A DNA stretch of 24,194 nucleotides from CAIWTU01 sp035686205 (GCA_035686205.1 DASRZQ010000052.1:1-24194), one strand, 5' to 3'; counted from the first letter of the stretch, positions 15,632 to 23,105 are shown. The notes: a model not told the origin generated them from the sequence alone. Numbers and translations: made by a program.

Positions 15632-16087
15632 ATGCGTGAATTTAAAAAAATCCTCTTTGCAACCGATTTGACTGAATTCTCCGAAAGCGCGTTCGATTAT
15701 GCCCTGACGTTTGCCGATGAGTTCAAGGCCAAGCTCATCATTTTGCATGTCATCAATCAGCCGGTTGACCTGCAGGGCTTTTACGCGCCGCATATTTCCT
15801 TTGAAATGATCGAGCAGGAAATAGCAAAGAGCGCTGAAAATATGCTTGATGAAATTTGCCGGAAAAAAATTAAAGAAAACATTTTATACGAAAAGTTCAT
15901 CATTACCGGCATACCCGATGTCGAGATTGTGAAGAAAGCATGCCTGGAAGAGGTTGATCTCATCGTAATAGGAACGCATGGCCGGGCCGGCGTTGATCGC
16001 TTCATTTTTGGAAGCACCGCCGAGAAAGTGGTCAGGAAATCGCTTTGTCCGGTAATTACGGTTCGTCCAGCCGAAATCAAGGGCTGA
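15632..16087 (+). CDS. Universal stress protein, UspA family
   Basis: This is a 151-residue cytoplasmic protein with a single Usp domain. The N-terminal strand FKKILFATDLTEFSESAFDY carries the conserved Asp (about D12). The C-terminal ATP-binding motif G-x2-G-x9-G-S is intact (residues 114-128, IGTHGRAGVDRFIFGSTAEK), followed by VVRKSLCPVITV. Members with this motif usually bind ATP and help survival under stress or respiratory arrest. AGGAG lies 7 nt before the ATG. It is expressed on its own; the next gene is convergent 29 nt after the stop, with no clear terminator between them. Confidence 0.93.
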   Translation: MREFKKILFATDLTEFSESAFDYALTFADEFKAKLIILHVINQPVDLQGFYAPHISFEMIEQEIAKSAENMLDEICRKKIKENILYEKFIITGIPDVEIVKKACLEEVDLIVIGTHGRAGVDRFIFGSTAEKVVRKSLCPVITVRPAEIKG

Positions 16088-16116
16088 CACTTCAAGTACT
16101 GCTGAAAATGGTCACG

Positions 16117-16524
16117 TTATTCAACGGGAATGATTGATTCTTTTTTCCGGTACACCATCCCCTGAAAAATGGCAATTATTTCACCGGCATCATCGGTGAT
16201 CTGAACCGTGTAAGATCCCAGCTTGGGATTCCGTGTCTGCTCCCTGGCCACTGCGTAAAGGGTACCTTTCGTGGCCGCCTTTACGAAAGAGACGCTGGTA
16301 TTGATGCCCATTGCCAGCGTGCCGTGGGAGTTCGAGGCAACGGCAAACGCAAAGTCGGCCAGAGTGAAGATGGCGCCGCCGTGAACCGTCTTTGCCGCGT
16401 TGTAGTGGTAAGGTTCAATCTTCATACAGGCTTTAGCCATGCCCGGCTTCACCTCGAGGAGTTCAATTCCGTTATGGCGGGCAAACAAGTCCTCGGCGGC
16501 AAAAAACCGCTTTATTTTTTCCAT
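16117..16524 (-). CDS. PaaI-family hotdog-fold thioesterase
   Basis: This 135-residue protein is predicted to hydrolyse acyl-CoA thioesters, often aromatic ones. The hotdog signature is YNAAKTVHGGAIFTLADFAF (about residues 41-60), with His48-Gly-Gly and Asp57 in the usual catalytic positions, followed by AVASNSHG and the strand NTSVSFVKAATKGTLYAVAR. A very strong ribosome site (GAGGGAGGG) precedes the ATG. It is not surrounded by phenylacetate genes, so the paaI symbol is not justified; it may serve as a general CoA-releasing enzyme. It converges with the stress-protein gene. Confidence 0.88.
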   Translation of the reverse strand: MEKIKRFFAAEDLFARHNGIELLEVKPGMAKACMKIEPYHYNAAKTVHGGAIFTLADFAFAVASNSHGTLAMGINTSVSFVKAATKGTLYAVAREQTRNPKLGSYTVQITDDAGEIIAIFQGMVYRKKESIIPVE

Positions 16525-16785
16525 TATTTCCCTCCCTCATAACATTATCTTTAATCGTGACGGCCCGGAACCAGCATAAACCGGGCACAGATCCGCATAT
16601 GTTTTTATCATACCGACATTCAGAAGTAAATATGGGGGTCAGGCAAACATAGATCACTGGCCAAATTAAAAGGCCACAACTTGTTAAGATGCGGCGCATA
16701 GTGCTCCGGACGCCCTTGCCGCCTCCATCATCACCCGGACTTGGCCTTGGTCGCGGTTTATGCCGATTTCGTTAACATTACCGGT
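16525..16785. other. Spacer with an in-frame continuation after the methyltransferase stop
   Basis: About 260 nt between two minus-strand genes. On the minus strand, in the same frame as the methyltransferase and directly after its TAA, codons stay open from 16785 to a second stop at 16684-16686. They give NEIGINRDQGQVRVMMEAAR followed by ASGALCAAS. This looks like sensible protein sequence, but no family was recognised and there is no start. It may be a gene remnant or chance. Confidence 0.25.
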
Positions 16786-17568
16786 TTAATGGTTCCCGCA
16801 CTTCCATGCAATAAAGAATAGCCTTTTGAACGGAAAAATTACCTTTCCATCTCGTTGGACCGGATACTGTCCTTTACATTTTTCCAGTGTCTGGCGTTTG
16901 AACTTCTCTTTCTCTTCTGCCGTGTCCATTCTTCCCAGGTACGGTTTCAGTCCTGTACTTGCATACCAGTCGATGATATCCCGATGGCTGTCCATAAAAT
17001 GGAGATACGTCGTTATCCATAATTCCATGCGGGGTGTCAATGTTGAAAGAATGTTGTAATAAAACGATTCGTCATTGTAAATTATTCGCGATTCGCATCC
17101 GAGCAGCCGCTGACGCCAGACATCACTCTCTGCTACGGCGATGAGCGCCTTGTGAATCGGGGAATCGTTGTTCATCGGTACCTGGACCGCCAGCGCACCG
17201 CCGTTTTTCAGATAACCGAACAACCGGGCGATGACGGCTTCCTGATTACTCATCCATTGGAGCGCCGCATTTGAAAACACAATGTCGTAACCGCCTTCAG
17301 GGTTCCAGCTTTCCGCATCCGCGATAATCCATTCACCCGCCGGGTAAGTTGCCCTCGCCTTTTGAATCATCTCTTCGGAGCTGTCCAGCCCTGCAATTGC
17401 CGCATTCGGCCACCTGTCCCGGAGAATTTTCGTGCTGTTCCCCGGACCGCAGCCGATATCGATGACTCTTTCCGGATCAGGGAATTCAATACGGGCGGCC
17501 AGATCCCGGGACGGAAGCGTCCGCTCATACTCGTACTTCAGATATGAATCAGGGTTCCATTGTTCCAT
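16786..17568 (-). CDS. tam: Trans-aconitate 2-methyltransferase (Tam-like)
   Basis: This 260-residue SAM-dependent methyltransferase is close in layout to E. coli Tam, which methylates trans-aconitate, a side product that inhibits aconitase. Shared features are the start EQWNPDSYLKYEYERTLPSR, SAM motif I VIDIGCGPGNST (about 35-46) and the acidic LDSSEEMI. FSNAALQWMSNQEAVIARLF and IIDWYASTGLKPYLGRMD near the C-terminus follow. The ending KVIFPFKRLFFIAWK also matches. Translation starts at the ATG after GGAGCGG. A related plant-inhibitor or small-acid methyltransferase is the alternative, but the length-wide similarity recalled makes Tam likely. It is a single-gene unit with no TCA genes beside it. 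Confidence 0.85.
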   Translation of the reverse strand: MEQWNPDSYLKYEYERTLPSRDLAARIEFPDPERVIDIGCGPGNSTKILRDRWPNAAIAGLDSSEEMIQKARATYPAGEWIIADAESWNPEGGYDIVFSNAALQWMSNQEAVIARLFGYLKNGGALAVQVPMNNDSPIHKALIAVAESDVWRQRLLGCESRIIYNDESFYYNILSTLTPRMELWITTYLHFMDSHRDIIDWYASTGLKPYLGRMDTAEEKEKFKRQTLEKCKGQYPVQRDGKVIFPFKRLFFIAWKCGNH

Positions 17569-17902
17569 TTTCCGCTCCGTTCAAAGGCCTGAGCCCTGGG
17601 AAAAATCAGCCCGATCAGTCCGCAACTGACGCGGAGGGCAAAACAATATGAGAATAATCTTATCTACACCGCCAAACGCTCACATGTCAATACTTAGACA
17701 TCAGGTTCCATACTGTCAACAGGTGACCGAGGCTTGATACATCGGGAATCGGCATTATCCGAAAATGTAAATCCATGATCAGTGAATTTATAAAAACCAG
17801 GCCCGGTTCCCGTTTCTCTTCGTCAGGCTGCTGAAACTTCAGCTGCACGAAGTGTGAAGGATTTACTCACACGTACAATTTTGATCTGGAGTCAAATTTA
17901 AC
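17569..17902. other. Intergenic spacer before the strong leader promoter
   Basis: About 330 nt with no ORF carrying a ribosome site on either strand. The first part should hold the minus-strand methyltransferase promoter, but none is convincing. Near the right end is the inverted repeat at 17852-17872. Confidence 0.45.
17852..17872. promoter_or_regulatory. Inverted repeat upstream of the 17903 promoter
   Basis: GTGTGA (17852-17857) and TCACAC (17867-17872) flank a 9-nt spacer and end 30 nt before the -35 box. The half-sites look like those of CRP/FNR-family regulators, but the spacer is too long for the standard TGTGA-N6-TCACA site. Confidence 0.35.
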
Positions 17903-17931
17903 TTGACAACCATTATGCTGGCGTGTATATT
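17903..17931 (+). promoter_or_regulatory. Strong sigma-70 promoter
   Basis: A perfect TTGACA (17903-17908), an optimal 17-nt spacer and TATATT (17926-17931, five of six) make this the best promoter in the window. Transcription should begin near 17938 in an AT-rich stretch and enter the structured leader. Confidence 0.8.
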
Positions 17932-17937
17932 AATTTA

Positions 17938-18119
17938 ATAATATTATAAATATTTAATATAACAGTCGACTCCGACCCGTTTGTCCCTAAGGCTTGCGCT
18001 ATGGGAAACGGGCTGTGGGCGCCGCAGGAAACAGCGTCGCCTCCCGTGTTTGGAAAGGAGTAAACCCTGTGGTCCCGTACGGCCGACGGATGTTTATCTC
18101 CGCCGGCCGTCTTGTTTTT
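17938..18119 (+). ncRNA. Structured leader RNA / candidate attenuator
   Basis: The predicted transcript folds into several helices. CCCGTTT (17976-17982) pairs with AAACGGG (18006-18012), extended by CCC/GGG. GGCGCCGC (18018-18025) pairs with GCGTCGCC (18034-18041) with one mismatch. The same AAACGGG can instead pair with CCCGTGTTT (18043-18051), so two states compete. ACTCC (17969-17973) can pair with GGAGT (18057-18061), hiding a Shine-Dalgarno sequence. An intrinsic terminator closes it at 18079-18119. It does not match riboswitch motifs I know (SAM-I, cobalamin, TPP, FMN, glycine, GEMM c-di-GMP). A free small RNA of about 180 nt is the alternative. Confidence 0.55.
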
Positions 18120-18131
18120 CCCATCTCATGA
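18069..18131 (+). CDS. Candidate 20-codon leader ORF through the terminator
   Basis: A GTG lies 8 nt after AAGGAG and opens 20 codons (VVPYGRRMFISAGRLVFPIS), stopping at TGA 18129-18131. Ribosomes on this ORF would melt the terminator hairpin it spans, while the GGAG could be hidden by pairing with ACTCC at 17969-17973. Its stop overlaps the ATG of the next short ORF. There is no amino-acid run typical of classic attenuation peptides. It could be a chance frame; the coupling pattern is the main support. Confidence 0.3.
   Translation: MVPYGRRMFISAGRLVFPIS
18079..18119 (+). terminator. Intrinsic terminator in the leader
   Basis: ACGGCCG-A-CGG (18079-18089) pairs with CCG-C-CGGCCGT (18100-18110), with one mismatch, and is followed by CTTGTTTTT. 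It would stop transcription before the DUF2292 gene unless countered. Confidence 0.7.
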
Positions 18132-18229
18132 ACATCGCAATTTTCAAAAACACAATCGATAAACAGTGTCCGCCCGGGATATCCGCATCCTTCAGTCACG
18201 CGTGTGATTGTGTCCGGAGTTTAACGTGA
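18128..18229 (+). CDS. Candidate 33-codon ORF coupled to its neighbours
   Basis: The ATG at 18128 overlaps the stop of the upstream mini-ORF (ATGA), and the stop TGA at 18227-18229 overlaps the GTG start of the DUF2292 gene (GTGA). The product, MNIAIFKNTIDKQCPPGISA followed by SFSHACDCVRSLT, has three cysteines and no recognised family. No ribosome site precedes it, so it would depend on re-initiation. Only the double overlap argues for it. Confidence 0.28.
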   Translation: MNIAIFKNTIDKQCPPGISASFSHACDCVRSLT

Positions 18230-18405
18230 CAGACCGGAACCAAGATAAATATCGGGTCAATGTAAACAACAAAGCAGATCGTATTACGGCTTTTCTGAGA
18301 GAGCTGATAAAAAACGAGTTCAGCGGCACCATAAGCATCGGTTTCAACCGGGGTGGAATCACGAGGATAGAAAAGAACGAGGATATCCTCAGAAACATCC
18401 TGTAA
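18226..18405 (+). CDS. Small DUF2292 / YezD-like protein
   Basis: This 59-residue protein starts at a GTG 6 nt after CCGGAG; the frame extends to a TTG at 18208 that lacks a site. The core RITAFLRELIKNEFSGTISI followed by GFNRGGITRIEKNEDI fits the short DUF2292 (YezD) family pattern: helix, then 'fGsV.I.i..G.v..Ie..E.i'. The biochemical function of that family is unknown; members are reported as stand-alone small proteins. Here the last residues ILRNIL replace the usual basic 'KiRl' end. It lies downstream of a strong promoter and structured leader, and is followed by a second structured segment with a terminator. Confidence 0.6.
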   Translation: MTDRNQDKYRVNVNNKADRITAFLRELIKNEFSGTISIGFNRGGITRIEKNEDILRNIL

Positions 18406-18440
18406 CCGATGAATTGATAGCGGAGCCTTTGCTGTCCGTA

Positions 18441-18546
18441 GTGCAAGGGTCCTGAAGACCCCGATTGCGAGCACAGAAAGCCCAAGTAGAAGCCTTCAGG
18501 CGGCGTGTACATGAATGCCTGCGGGGCCTTGCTCGGGCTTTTTTGT
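18441..18546 (+). ncRNA. Second structured segment with competing helices
   Basis: GGGTC (18447-18451) and GACCC (18457-18461) form a local hairpin. The same strand portions can pair further downstream: GCAAGG (18443-18448) with CCTTGC (18527-18532), and CCCCG (18459-18463) with CGGGG (18522-18526). A terminator stem AAAGCCC/GGGCTTT closes the segment. The mutually exclusive pairings suggest an attenuator or switch ahead of the secretion operon, but it may simply be an elaborate terminator of the DUF2292 gene. No known RNA family was recognised. Confidence 0.4.
18477..18546 (+). terminator. Intrinsic terminator after the DUF2292 gene
   Basis: AAAGCCC (18477-18483) pairs with GGGCTTT (18535-18541) followed by T-rich sequence. 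Inside, CAGGC and GCCTG add a second stem. The long internal part makes it more complex than the other terminators in the window. Confidence 0.6.
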
Positions 18547-18783
18547 TGCCCGTAAGACAGTGAAAATGCCCCTCTCTTTTCAATTCATTCCGGCATTTAT
18601 TGCTGACAAGCTCCTCGCAGATGGTAATACCTCACCTGTTCCACCGTTGTAAAGCATTATGTACCTTCATTATGTTTTCCCGGATCGTCGCCTCGCTTTA
18701 TGGGTCAGTCTTTCTCGACCTGTGTTTATCGCTGTTTATATGTTGTAACCAGAGCCAGTGAAAAATTTACTGGAAAGGAGGAC

Positions 18784-21700
18784 ATGGTGTTTATCAAGAC
18801 AAGTTCCGGCTCCAACTGCAGTATGGTGCGCAAAAAGAGGAAGTTTCTATACTTGGTTTCGGTGATTCCGGCATACAGCCTGCTTGCAACCGGCCCGGCA
18901 TTGGCCGCGCCGCAGGGAGGCGTGGTAACGACCGGTATCGCGAATATCAGCCGGTACGGCGCCGTTACCAACGTCAATCAATCCACTAACAAGGCGTCCA
19001 TAAACTGGCAAAGCTTCAGTACGAAGCCGACGGAGACGGTCAACTTCAACCAGCCGAGCGCCTCCGCCATCACACTCAACCGGGTGATCGGCAACGAGAA
19101 AAGCGTACTGGAAGGGGCGCTGAACGCCACCGGCAAGGTCTTCCTGATCAACTCCAACGGCGTAATGTTCACAAAGGGCTCGTTCGTCAATACCGCCGGT
19201 TTCGTGGCCAGCACACTGAACATCACCGACGAGGACTTCAATGCCGGAAAATACGTCTTCAAGGGAAACGGCTCCACGGGCCCGGTGATCAACCTGGGCG
19301 CCATCACCGCCATAGACGGCGGCTATGTCGCACTTCTCGGCAATGCCGTTTCTAACCATGGGGTCATTTCCGTCACCAGGGGCACGATTGCCATGGCCGG
19401 CGGCAACAAAATCACCCTCAACTTCAACGGAGATTCCCTGGTAAGCGTATCCATAGACGAGGGCACTTTAAACGCTCTTGTCGAGAACAAGGAGGCGATC
19501 TACGCCGACGGCGGCACGGTGATACTGACGGCCAGGGCGGCCGACAATCTCCTGTCGGCGCAGGTTAACAACAATGGTCTTATCCAGGCCCGCACCATCA
19601 ACGATCTCACGGGGAACATCAACATCCACGCCTATGGCGGTACCGCCAATGTTGACGGCACGCTTGACGCCTCGGCGCCAACATCCGGCGCCGGCGGCAG
19701 CATCGAGACCAGCGGAAACAAGATTAATATCGCCGGCGGCGCCTTCGTCATCACGAAGTCGGCTTCCGGCAGGACCGGGACATGGCTCATCGATCCGGAC
19801 GGCTTCACTATCGGCGCCGGCGGCGACATCACCGGCAACCTGCTCGGTTCCCTCCTCGGCGATAACAATATCACTCTTTCCTCGACCCGGGGCGGCGGTT
19901 CGGATGGTAACATCAACGTCAACGAGGCGGTGAGCTGGTCGGCCAATACCGTTCTTACGCTGAATGCCACGAACGACATCAATGTCAACAAGTCAATCAC
20001 CGCCACCGGCAAGAATGCCGGACTGGCGCTCAATTACGGGGGCGATTACCACATCCTCACCAGGGCCAGTTACAGCGGCGTCGTACTGGACGCAAACGGC
20101 AATCCGGCAGCCAACCTGGCTCCGACGGGAACCGAATACGCAAGCATCGCCCTCAGTGGTTCTAACGCCGGTCTAAAGATCAACGGCATCTCCTACAAAC
20201 TGCTCCACAGCATGAAAGACCTGACAGCCCTCGATGACGTCACTGGCACAACCTCCGGCCATTTCGCGCTGGCGGGGGATCTGAATGCGTCCGGAACCAC
20301 CTATTCCGGCGCCCCGATTGCCGTGTTCAGCGGCACCCTGGCAGGACTTGGGCATACCATCAGCAATCTGTCCGTATCGGGATCGGATGATGTGGGGCTG
20401 ATAGGCCAGACGGTATCAGGGACAAAAACCTTCATCCGCGATATCGGGTTGGAGGGTGTCAAAATTCATGCTACAGGGTCAAACGTCGGGACATTGCTAG
20501 GCCACTCATACGGCGATCTGATAATTAGCCGGGCATATTCCACGGGGACTGTAGCCGGGTCAGACTTAGTTGGCGGGCTGATCGGGAACATAGATCCGGA
20601 TACTGCCTGGTCAAGAATTACGGACTCTTTTTCCGGGGCCAGCGTAAGAGCCTCGGAGGGTTGCGCCGGCGGATTGATTGAAGCGGCCCGGCTTACTGCG
20701 GTCACCAACTCACACTCCACGGGAGACGTCACTGGCGCTGCCGGCGCTGCCGGATTGATTTTCGATGCGACCGCCACCAATGTTGCCAAATGTTACGCCA
20801 CTGGTGATGTGTCGGCGTCCGGATCGGCTCTTTCAGGCGGCGGGTTGATCGGCATATGGACCACCGACCCCAAATATGACAACTCCATCCTTAATTCTTT
20901 TGCCACGGGAAATGTGACGGGCGGCTACGCGCTTGGCGGGCTGGTCGGGGTGATACAGGGCAGCGGCAAAGTCACCGTGGCCAGCAGCTTTGCGACAGGC
21001 ACTGTGAAGTCCGAAGCTGAATACGGCTCAGCATCGGATGGAGTCGGCGGATTATTCGGGTTCGTACAGGAAAGCGGAACAGTAACTGTCAGCAACTCGC
21101 ACGCAACCGGAGATGTAATCATCAACGGTTCCAATGTTCTCAACGTGGGGGGATTGATCGGATCGGTGGGCGGCCTTACCGATTCCGGCAGCACAAACAT
21201 CACTGACTCATATGCCACCGGAGACATTGCAGCTTCCGGCGGTACATATGTCGGCGGTCTGATAGGGTGGGTGAATGACGGGGCCACCATATCCGGCTGC
21301 CAAGCCACAGGTGATGTGACGGGAGCTTCGGTCGCATCGCCGGGAGGAACCTACGAGGCAGCCACCGGCGGGCTGGTAGGATACATGTTCCAGGGGAAAA
21401 TCACCGATTCATATGCGTCAGGTACAGTGACAGGACATAGCGCGGGAGGGCTGGCCGGGGGAATTGCCAATATGCCGGTCAAAAACAGCTACTGGAATGC
21501 TGACAGTAACCACTCTGGATTCGGTACCAGCGCCGAAGTCACGATTACTGAAAGTCAAGGCCTGACCAGCGCCCAGTTCAAGGATATCCGGTACTACCTG
21601 AACGGCACCATCAATGATGTTCTCGCCGCGCGACAGGCCGCAGCAACAGCGCAAGCCGCCTACCGGGCAGCCGCCGGCAGGCAGGAGGGCAGCAACGCGG

Positions 21701-21888
21701 GGCAGGCACTGCAAAATCAGGCCGGCCGGTCGATATTCGCTGCGAGAAATATCGAGCAGCAACAAACATCCATCAACGATCAAATCGTTTATGCCGGTTC
21801 AGCCGACTACTCAGCCGATATCAAGTCGATCGATGCCGACGGAATCCAGTTCGAACTGTACGATGAGTCCCACGGCGGTAAAAAGTAG
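18784..21888 (+). CDS. TpsA-type two-partner secretion exoprotein with GLUG repeats
   Basis: This 1034-residue protein is predicted to be exported by Sec and then through the TpsB-type barrel encoded at 23302. The ATG at 18784 (or GTG at 18787) follows AAAGGAGG; upstream in-frame codons are not credible. The signal peptide has a basic RKKRKF start and ends near GPALA/APQGG (about 41). The haemagglutinin-type TPS domain (about 45-290) includes NKASINWQSFSTKPTETVNF and the INSNGVMF motif (122-129), a variant of NPNG. A beta-helix region follows, then about ten GLUG-like repeats (about 540-905), each with 'GGLIG...NSYATGDV' forms such as ITDSYATGDIAASGGTYVGG. The last closes with KNSYWN and GLTSAQFKD. 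The tail (about 949-984) is Ala/Gln-rich. It is probably a surface adhesin or matrix protein. Confidence 0.92.
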   Translation: MVFIKTSSGSNCSMVRKKRKFLYLVSVIPAYSLLATGPALAAPQGGVVTTGIANISRYGAVTNVNQSTNKASINWQSFSTKPTETVNFNQPSASAITLNRVIGNEKSVLEGALNATGKVFLINSNGVMFTKGSFVNTAGFVASTLNITDEDFNAGKYVFKGNGSTGPVINLGAITAIDGGYVALLGNAVSNHGVISVTRGTIAMAGGNKITLNFNGDSLVSVSIDEGTLNALVENKEAIYADGGTVILTARAADNLLSAQVNNNGLIQARTINDLTGNINIHAYGGTANVDGTLDASAPTSGAGGSIETSGNKINIAGGAFVITKSASGRTGTWLIDPDGFTIGAGGDITGNLLGSLLGDNNITLSSTRGGGSDGNINVNEAVSWSANTVLTLNATNDINVNKSITATGKNAGLALNYGGDYHILTRASYSGVVLDANGNPAANLAPTGTEYASIALSGSNAGLKINGISYKLLHSMKDLTALDDVTGTTSGHFALAGDLNASGTTYSGAPIAVFSGTLAGLGHTISNLSVSGSDDVGLIGQTVSGTKTFIRDIGLEGVKIHATGSNVGTLLGHSYGDLIISRAYSTGTVAGSDLVGGLIGNIDPDTAWSRITDSFSGASVRASEGCAGGLIEAARLTAVTNSHSTGDVTGAAGAAGLIFDATATNVAKCYATGDVSASGSALSGGGLIGIWTTDPKYDNSILNSFATGNVTGGYALGGLVGVIQGSGKVTVASSFATGTVKSEAEYGSASDGVGGLFGFVQESGTVTVSNSHATGDVIINGSNVLNVGGLIGSVGGLTDSGSTNITDSYATGDIAASGGTYVGGLIGWVNDGATISGCQATGDVTGASVASPGGTYEAATGGLVGYMFQGKITDSYASGTVTGHSAGGLAGGIANMPVKNSYWNADSNHSGFGTSAEVTITESQGLTSAQFKDIRYYLNGTINDVLAARQAAATAQAAYRAAAGRQEGSNAGQALQNQAGRSIFAARNIEQQQTSINDQIVYAGSADYSADIKSIDADGIQFELYDESHGGKK

Positions 21889-21943
21889 CCGGGACTCCTC
21901 CCGGCCGAACATACTCCGGACCCGCGGCGTCCCGACTGCCTTT

Positions 21944-21987
21944 GAAAGGAGGTGATGCATCCTTTGAAGACGGAGTACAGGAGATAG
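21944..21987 (+). CDS. Mini-ORF behind a 13-nt Shine-Dalgarno match
   Basis: GAAAGGAGGTGAT (21944-21956) is complementary over 13 nt to the standard 3' end of 16S rRNA. An ATG at 21955 overlaps its end and opens ten codons (MHPLKTEYRR) before TAG at 21985-21987. The spacing is too short for normal initiation, so the site may act instead as a ribosome-binding stabiliser of the mRNA. The listed span includes the ribosome site. The peptide itself may have no role. Confidence 0.3.
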
Positions 21988-22086
21988 CGGGCCGGCCGTT
22001 CCACAGGACACCCTGATTGCAGCGGGCAGCGCCGCGAGCACGGGTACCGGCGCCCTTGAGATAGAATCCTCATGCCGGGAAAGGAT

Positions 22087-22111
22087 CAAGGGGGGACCTC
22101 GGCCTCCCTTG
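22087..22111 (+). other. Hairpin upstream of the modA-like gene
   Basis: CAAGGGGGG (22087-22095) and CCTCCCTTG (22103-22111) form a 9-bp stem with one G-U pair and a 7-nt loop. No T-run follows, so it is not a classical terminator; it may shield the downstream message from exonucleases. Confidence 0.5.
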
Positions 22112-22160
22112 GGTAAGGGAAGTCAGGCAATTGATAACAAACAACTACAAGGAGATTACA

Positions 22161-23105
22161 ATGAACATCAAATCTACGCTGAGATCTCTATGTATCACCG
22201 CAGTTGTTTTCGTCTTCACCTCATCAGTCAGCTGGGCGGCAGCAACCGAATGCACCGAGAAAAAGGTCGGAACCGGTGTTAAAACCGCGAAAATAGCCGT
22301 TGCCTCCAACTTCTTCACCGCTGCCAAGGACCTTGTGACGGCTTTTCAAAAGACAACCGCCGGCGCCAACACGGCCATTACCATTTGTGAAAACTCCACG
22401 ACGCATCTTCTGGCGGAAATCAAAAACGGGACCGAACTGCCGCCGTCGGTATTCCCGACTGATCCCGGTTTCCCCCGCTACAACCTGTTTCTGGCGGCCA
22501 ACGCGGCCGCGCCCAACAGCCTTCAGTCCAGCACCGGTACTATTTCCTATACCTATGCGATCGGCATACCGGTGTTCTTTGGACTAAGAACCAAGGTTCC
22601 CACAGTGGGAGATTTGATTACGGGCCTCGGGAGCGGCTATTCAGCGACCATAACCGCATCGACCTCCGAACTGAGCCCTTACGCGGTAAATAAGGTCACC
22701 GCGCCATATGTGGCTCTTGCGGGGACTGGCGCGCCTTATGGGGTAATGTCGCATACGATATTGAACGCCATGGAAGGAACACATATACCCAGCGTTCTTC
22801 CGTCATGGGTATATTCCACCCTGTTCGCCAATATCGATTTGACGTACGACGCCGTGATCGCGGGAACCGGAGGCATCAGGTCCGGTTTTGTGTCAAAAGG
22901 GCAAATATGCGGCCAGCTAGGTTCCGTAACATACGTGGAATTTACCGATTCGACGTGCGAGCTGGATCAGAAGGCAATACTGCTCAAAAAATCGAACGGA
23001 AGTCCCAATGCCACGGCGGCGGCGCTCAATAACTACATTCAAGGCCGAATAACCAACGGCACCTGGGATACGTTTCTTAGTGCTCACTGCTACGGCACGT
23101 TCTGA
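22161..23105 (+). CDS. Exported ModA-like periplasmic binding protein
   Basis: This 314-residue exported protein starts at the ATG at 22161, 6 nt after AAGGAG. The signal peptide is MNIKSTLRSLCITAVVFVFT with cleavage near SVSWA/AATE. The body follows the molybdate-binding ModA fold in outline: KIAVASNFFTAAKDLVTAFQ (44-63), a STTHLLAEIKNG segment, and SELSPYAVNKVTAPYVALAG. WVYSTLFANIDLTYDAVIAG and a C-terminal AILLKKSNGSPNATAAALNN stretch follow. The oxyanion-binding signatures are altered: the usual 'GAPADVF.SA' region reads NGTELPPSVFPTD. Five cysteines remain after cleavage (31, 76, 250, 266, 310). No modB or modC genes are nearby; it sits between the exoprotein and its transporter. A role in the secretion system or an anion-binding role are both possible. 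Confidence 0.75.
   Translation: MNIKSTLRSLCITAVVFVFTSSVSWAAATECTEKKVGTGVKTAKIAVASNFFTAAKDLVTAFQKTTAGANTAITICENSTTHLLAEIKNGTELPPSVFPTDPGFPRYNLFLAANAAAPNSLQSSTGTISYTYAIGIPVFFGLRTKVPTVGDLITGLGSGYSATITASTSELSPYAVNKVTAPYVALAGTGAPYGVMSHTILNAMEGTHIPSVLPSWVYSTLFANIDLTYDAVIAGTGGIRSGFVSKGQICGQLGSVTYVEFTDSTCELDQKAILLKKSNGSPNATAAALNNYIQGRITNGTWDTFLSAHCYGTF

Larger units (their letters stand above)
18406..18783. other. Intergenic region between the DUF2292 and tpsA-type genes
   Basis: About 380 nt. The first third is a hairpin-rich segment ending in a terminator. The rest (18547-18783) should carry the promoter of the secretion operon. The best candidate is CTGACA (18603-18608) with TAATAC (18625-18630), which is weak. 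No ORF with a ribosome site was found here. Confidence 0.4.
21889..22160. other. Hairpin-rich gap between tpsA-type and modA-like genes
   Basis: The 272-nt gap contains an unusually long Shine-Dalgarno match with a mini-ORF, a GC-rich hairpin around 22029-22053 (GCGCCG/CGGCGC arms) and the hairpin at 22087-22111. None is followed by a T-run, so the genes may be co-transcribed with segment-specific mRNA processing. Confidence 0.45.

Noticed and set aside
17938..18119. 6S RNA, c-di-GMP riboswitch or Moco RNA as identity of the leader
   Set aside because: The length is near that of 6S RNA, but the 5' and 3' ends do not pair into a long bubble-containing rod. The conserved GEMM core is absent, and similarity to Moco-type RNAs could not be established by eye.
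20541..21450. DNA tandem repeats in the exoprotein gene
   Set aside because: The regularity is at protein level (GLUG repeats of variable length). The nucleotide copies are too diverged to be a simple tandem repeat or CRISPR array.
21944..21962. Possible fragment of 16S rRNA (anti-Shine-Dalgarno tail)
   Set aside because: Only the reverse complement of the extreme 3' tail is matched and nothing beyond it, which fits an extended Shine-Dalgarno site and not an rRNA piece.
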